A program made the position numbers and the translations under genes. A DNA stretch of 44,181 nucleotides from Beijerinckiaceae bacterium (GTDB taxonomy: Bacteria; Pseudomonadota; Alphaproteobacteria; Rhizobiales; Beijerinckiaceae): the NCBI GenBank assembly GCA_947453155.1, contig CANGFE010000015.1:1-44181 (forward strand), read 5' to 3'. Below, piece after piece: positions 41,068-44,181 of this stretch (position 1 is the first letter of the stretch; every line of letters starts with the position of its first letter). A model generated the notes under the pieces. That model was not told where the DNA came from and ran no database searches. It worked only from the letters and a program-made list of their open reading frames with translations.

Positions 41068-42846
41068 GACGCCGCCCGCCACTCCGCCGCGCTGCGTGCG
41101 GAAATGACTCACCAGATCGGTAAGATTGGTGACTTCGCGATAAAGCTGCTTGCTCACATTGTTGGCTTCTTCAACAATGGCTGCATTCTGTTGCGTCACC
41201 TGATCCATCTGGCGCACAGCCAGATTGACCTCTTGCAAGCCGGTCGATTGTTCACGCGCGCCCAGCGCAATGGTGCCGATCACATCATTGACCGCGCTCA
41301 CCTGTTCGAGAATCCGCGCCATCACTTCGCCCGTGCGCCCAATAGACGTAACGCCATCGCGCACATCGGATTGCGCACTTTCAATCAGGCCTTTGATCTC
41401 TTTGGCCGCTGCCGCTGAACGCTGCGCGAGAGCACGCACTTCAGAGGCGACAACAGCAAATCCCAAACCAGCATTGCCTGCGCGTGCGGCTTCAACACCG
41501 GCATTCAAAGCCAGCAAATTGGTCTGGAAGGCGATCTCATCGATCACGCCGATAATGGCGCTAATTTTCTCAGATGAAGACGAAATGCGCTGGATCGAAC
41601 CAATCGTTTCATCAAGCACACTCTTGCTGCCATGCACCTCTTGGCGGGCCTGACCGGCGAGCGAATTGGCGCGCTCTGCGCCTTCAGCTGTTGTTTTCAA
41701 TGTTGTCGTAATTTGTGCCAAGGCAGCCGCTGTTTCTTCCAGGCTAGCCGCCTGCTGTTCGGCACGCGCCGCCACATCATCCGAGACATTGGCGACTTCC
41801 GCTGTATTGCTATGGATCATCTGCGAGCTTGCCACTACGCCACTCAAGGCCAGTTCGAGCTTTTCCATTGCTACATTGAAATCGCCTTCGATTTTGGCAA
41901 AAGCTGGCGGCAGATTGCGCAGGCGATAGGTAAGATCGCCCTGCTCGAGCGCTGACAAAGCTTCACCCAATTGGCCGATCACAGCCGCCTGACGTGCAGC
42001 GGCTTCCGTACGCTCCGTCTCTGTGCGCACACGCAACTCTTCGGCCTCGCGGCGCAATTCTTCATTGCGTTCGAGCTTCAGTTTTTCCTGCACAGCGGAA
42101 TTAAAATATTCCAACGCGCGCGCCATATCGCCAATCTCGTCGCGACGCGTCACATCGGGAATAGTGACAGCGCTCGCACCATTGGCAAGCTCGCCCATGA
42201 TTGTCGCCAAGCGTGCGACAGGCTGGCCAATCGAACGATTGAGCAAGACAGCCAAGGCCAGCGCGACGCCAACCGCCGTGAGTGCTGCGGCCGCCATCAA
42301 TTGCGCGAGATGCGCAATAGCATTGTCACGCTCCAGATCGGATTTTTCCGATGTCGCATCGGCCAATTTTTTGAGATCGGCAAGCACCACACGGCTCTCG
42401 GTCAAGCGACCGCGCGTGAGTGCTTTGGATTGCGCCTGCGCATGTGTTTCGGGATTGGCGCTTTCTGCCATCAGATCGCGCGCTTCGCCCCAGACTTTCT
42501 CGATCATCGGGCGGAACTTCGTCACCAGCACACGCTCGTCATCCGAGACCGTGGTCTCTTCCAGCGTCTTCAAATGACCAGCGAGCTGCGCGTTGAGACC
42601 CGCGATCAGCTTTTCAAAGGAGGCATCCCCCGTCAGCAAAAAGCCGCGCACCATATTCTGCCGGTCGACCAGAGTGCCCAAAGTGCGTTCCATGACCTCG
42701 CGGCGGTAGGAAGCCTGTTCGCCAGCAGTCACTGCCGCGCGCATATTCAGCACCTCGACATAAATGGCCGCGCTGATCAGGCCGAGCAGGACAATCAAAA
42801 GCGAAAAAGCGCCGATCAACCGGCCGCGGATCTTCAGGTTGGACAT
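41050..42846 (-). CDS. Methyl-accepting chemotaxis protein
   Basis: The 598-aa inner-membrane receptor has transmembrane helix 1 at about 10-30 (LIGAFSLLIVLLGLISAAIY) and a periplasmic four-helix-like sensor to about 185 (a CHASE3-like fold is suggested by EVMERTLGTLVDRQNMVRGF). Transmembrane helix 2 is near 188-206, followed by a HAMP linker (QPVARLATIMGELANG) and a signalling domain with hairpin tip EIAFQTNLLALNAGVEAARA and GFAVVASEVRALAQRSAAAA. It relays an unknown stimulus to CheA. No che genes are in the window. Its tail overlaps prmB by 18 bases. Confidence 0.95.
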   Translation of the reverse strand: MSNLKIRGRLIGAFSLLIVLLGLISAAIYVEVLNMRAAVTAGEQASYRREVMERTLGTLVDRQNMVRGFLLTGDASFEKLIAGLNAQLAGHLKTLEETTVSDDERVLVTKFRPMIEKVWGEARDLMAESANPETHAQAQSKALTRGRLTESRVVLADLKKLADATSEKSDLERDNAIAHLAQLMAAAALTAVGVALALAVLLNRSIGQPVARLATIMGELANGASAVTIPDVTRRDEIGDMARALEYFNSAVQEKLKLERNEELRREAEELRVRTETERTEAAARQAAVIGQLGEALSALEQGDLTYRLRNLPPAFAKIEGDFNVAMEKLELALSGVVASSQMIHSNTAEVANVSDDVAARAEQQAASLEETAAALAQITTTLKTTAEGAERANSLAGQARQEVHGSKSVLDETIGSIQRISSSSEKISAIIGVIDEIAFQTNLLALNAGVEAARAGNAGLGFAVVASEVRALAQRSAAAAKEIKGLIESAQSDVRDGVTSIGRTGEVMARILEQVSAVNDVIGTIALGAREQSTGLQEVNLAVRQMDQVTQQNAAIVEEANNVSKQLYREVTNLTDLVSHFRTQRGGVAGGVSGLAA

Positions 42847-42952
42847 GCCAAGGACCCCAAGGAAAAAGGAATAAGAAGAAAAAGCCTCTCTGAAACACCA
42901 AGAGGCTAGCCCACAGAATTGAACGCAATGTTAAAATCTCATCAAAAACAGT

Positions 42953-42968
42953 TAGTTACGTAACGTAA
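42953..42968. repeat. Near-palindrome GTTAGTTACGTAACGTAAC
   Basis: A perfect core, GTTACGTAAC (42955-42964), sits within a longer imperfect palindrome between the divergent MCP and ahcY genes. It may be a regulator site; none is assigned. Confidence 0.3.
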
Positions 42969-42993
42969 CCGCCCCCACTGGCGATCAGATCAC

Positions 42994-43015
42994 GATATAA
43001 AGATTTCTTTATATC
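42994..43015 (+). promoter_or_regulatory. Perfect inverted repeat upstream of ahcY, candidate SahR-type operator
   Basis: GATATAAAG and CTTTATATC are exact 9-bp arms around ATTT, 60 bases before the ahcY start. AT-rich palindromes of this kind precede methionine/SAH-cycle genes in proteobacteria and are bound by ArsR-family SahR-like repressors. The consensus is recalled rather than checked. Confidence 0.55.
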
Positions 43016-43074
43016 CTCGTTGCCGGAGGGATCTGCCCCTGCTATAGACCGCTCATCTCAAACTGGGGCACACC

Positions 43075-44181
43075 ATGAGCGCTCATTTCAACGATTACGT
43101 CGTCGCGGATATCAAGCTGGCCGATTGGGGCCGCAAAGAACTGAACATTGCCGAGACGGAAATGCCCGGCCTCATGGCGACCCGCGCCGAATATGGCAAG
43201 GCGCAGCCGCTCAAGGGCGCGCGTATTGCAGGCTCGCTGCATATGACCATTCAGACGGGCGTGCTGATTGAAACGTTGAAGGCGCTCGGCGCCGATGTGC
43301 GTTGGGCCTCGTGCAATATTTATTCGACGCAGGATCACGCCGCTGCCGCCATTGCAGCCGCTGGCACGCCGGTCTTCGCGATCAAGGGTGAGAGCCTCGA
43401 AGATTATTGGGATTACACGCATCGCATTTTCGAATGGAGCGATGGCGGCACACCCAACATGATCCTCGATGATGGTGGCGATGCGACCATGCTCATCCAT
43501 CTGGGCATGCGCGCTGAAAAGGGCGACACTGCTTTCCTCGACAAGCCGGGCAATGAAGAAGAAGAAGTTCTCTTCGCCGCGATCAAGAAACGTTTGAAGG
43601 CCAATCCGGGCTGGTACACGCGCAATGGTCAGGCCATCAAGGGCGTGTCGGAAGAAACAACGACGGGCGTGCACCGTCTCTACAATATGGAAAAAGACGG
43701 CACGCTGCTGTGGCCTGCGATCAACGTCAATGATTCCGTGACCAAGTCGAAATTCGACAATCTTTACGGCTGCAAAGAATCACTCGTCGACGGTATTCGC
43801 CGCGGCACAGACGTGATGATGGCTGGTAAAGTGGCCATGGTTGCGGGCTTTGGTGATGTGGGCAAAGGTTCGGCTGCTTCGCTGCGCAATGCCGGCTGCC
43901 GCGTGATCGTGTCGGAAATCGACCCGATCTGCGCTTTGCAAGCTGCAATGGAAGGCTATGAAGTCACGACGATGGAAGAGGCCGCTCCGCGCGCCGATAT
44001 TTTCGTCACCGCGACAGGCAATGTCGATGTCATCACGGTTGACCACATGCGCGCGATGAAAGATCGCGCCATTGTTTGCAACATTGGTCACTTCGATTCC
44101 GAAATTCAGGTTGCGGGTCTGCGCAATTTCAAATGGAACAATGTGAAGCCGCAGGTCGATGAAATTGAATTCGTCGATGGC
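43075..44181 (+). CDS. ahcY: Adenosylhomocysteinase AhcY (3' end beyond window)
   Basis: The enzyme hydrolyses S-adenosylhomocysteine to adenosine and homocysteine, the key recycling step of the SAM cycle. The frame is open from ATG 43075 to the window edge (369 codons; full enzymes are about 430-470 aa). Landmarks are [84 protein letters not shown] and the NAD site [15 protein letters not shown]. The insert around residues 145-185 ([16 protein letters not shown]) is the usual one of alphaproteobacterial enzymes. A candidate operator lies upstream. Codon use is optimised as in highly expressed genes. Confidence 0.97.
   Translation, partial: MSAHFNDYVVADIKLADWGRKELNIAETEMPGLMATRAEYGKAQPLKGARIAGSLHMTIQTGVLIETLKALGADVRWASCNIYSTQDHAAAAIAAAGTPVFAIKGESLEDYWDYTHRIFEWSDGGTPNMILDDGGDATMLIHLGMRAEKGDTAFLDKPGNEEEEVLFAAIKKRLKANPGWYTRNGQAIKGVSEETTTGVHRLYNMEKDGTLLWPAINVNDSVTKSKFDNLYGCKESLVDGIRRGTDVMMAGKVAMVAGFGDVGKGSAASLRNAGCRVIVSEIDPICALQAAMEGYEVTTMEEAAPRADIFVTATGNVDVITVDHMRAMKDRAIVCNIGHFDSEIQVAGLRNFKWNNVKPQVDEIEFVDG

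Noticed and set aside
42900-43074. SAM or SAH riboswitch upstream of ahcY
   Set aside because: No known SAH or SAM-II core sequence can be found; the only clear element is the AT-rich inverted repeat, more like a protein operator.

Overview
The window looks like a chromosome segment of an alphaproteobacterium, most likely a Hyphomicrobiales (Rhizobiales) member. This rests on family composition (PrmB, an NDUFA9-like SDR, a Bug-type tricarboxylate receptor, a DUF3489/DUF2924/recombinase cassette) and on a palindromic repeat with GTC(A/T)TTGCGAG and GAAGC arms at about 21091-21172, of a type common in that order. No 16S or other species marker is present.

Positions 1 to about 18042 are an accessory island. 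Genes here have mixed, lower-GC codon use, and the island ends beside the 3' end of a tRNA-Ser(GGA) gene. From the left it holds: (i) a two-gene pair on the minus strand, an unknown 203-aa protein and a twin-arginine-exported protein cut by the window edge; (ii) a small acidic orphan; (iii) a compact minus-strand operon (6755 to 1641) of an unknown 413-aa protein, a large RecB-like nuclease / DEDD exonuclease / SF1 helicase, and a macro-domain protein; (iv) a decayed IS3-family orfA and a second, about 80% identical macro gene, preceded by what looks like the tail of a lost second helicase gene; (v) a hybrid restriction-modification locus (7992-14431); (vi) a DUF3489, DUF2924 and large serine recombinase cassette (15295-17785).

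The hybrid restriction-modification locus is the most unusual part. Its first gene encodes a circularly permuted cytosine-5 DNA methyltransferase fused to a type III Mod-like module. That module has lost both its catalytic DPPY motif and its SAM-binding motif and carries an Ig-like insert where a target-recognition region would be expected. The gene overlaps by ATGA with a type III Res subunit that looks intact. A second complete cytosine-5 methyltransferase converges on res with a short tail-to-tail overlap. The simplest reading is a type III-like nuclease whose protective modification has been switched to 5-methylcytosine, with the dead Mod module kept as scaffold or recognition subunit.

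From 18043 to the end is core chromosome with dense, GC-richer genes: msrA, a YqhA-like membrane protein, mepA, purU, a thiolase (pcaF-like), a nitrilase-family amidase, a PfkB-family kinase, rph, a TctA-TctB fusion permease, a zinc-uptake ABC operon with a Zur-like box and a His-rich 52-aa first gene, a lytic transglycosylase-like protein, a D-2-hydroxyacid dehydrogenase, a LOG-family protein, an EI24-family membrane protein, the NDUFA9-like SDR, tRNA-Leu(CAG), a KANL3/Tex30-like hydrolase, a TctC-type receptor, a TPR/GT9-like protein, prmB, a chemotaxis receptor, and ahcY (cut by the right edge) behind a perfect inverted repeat.
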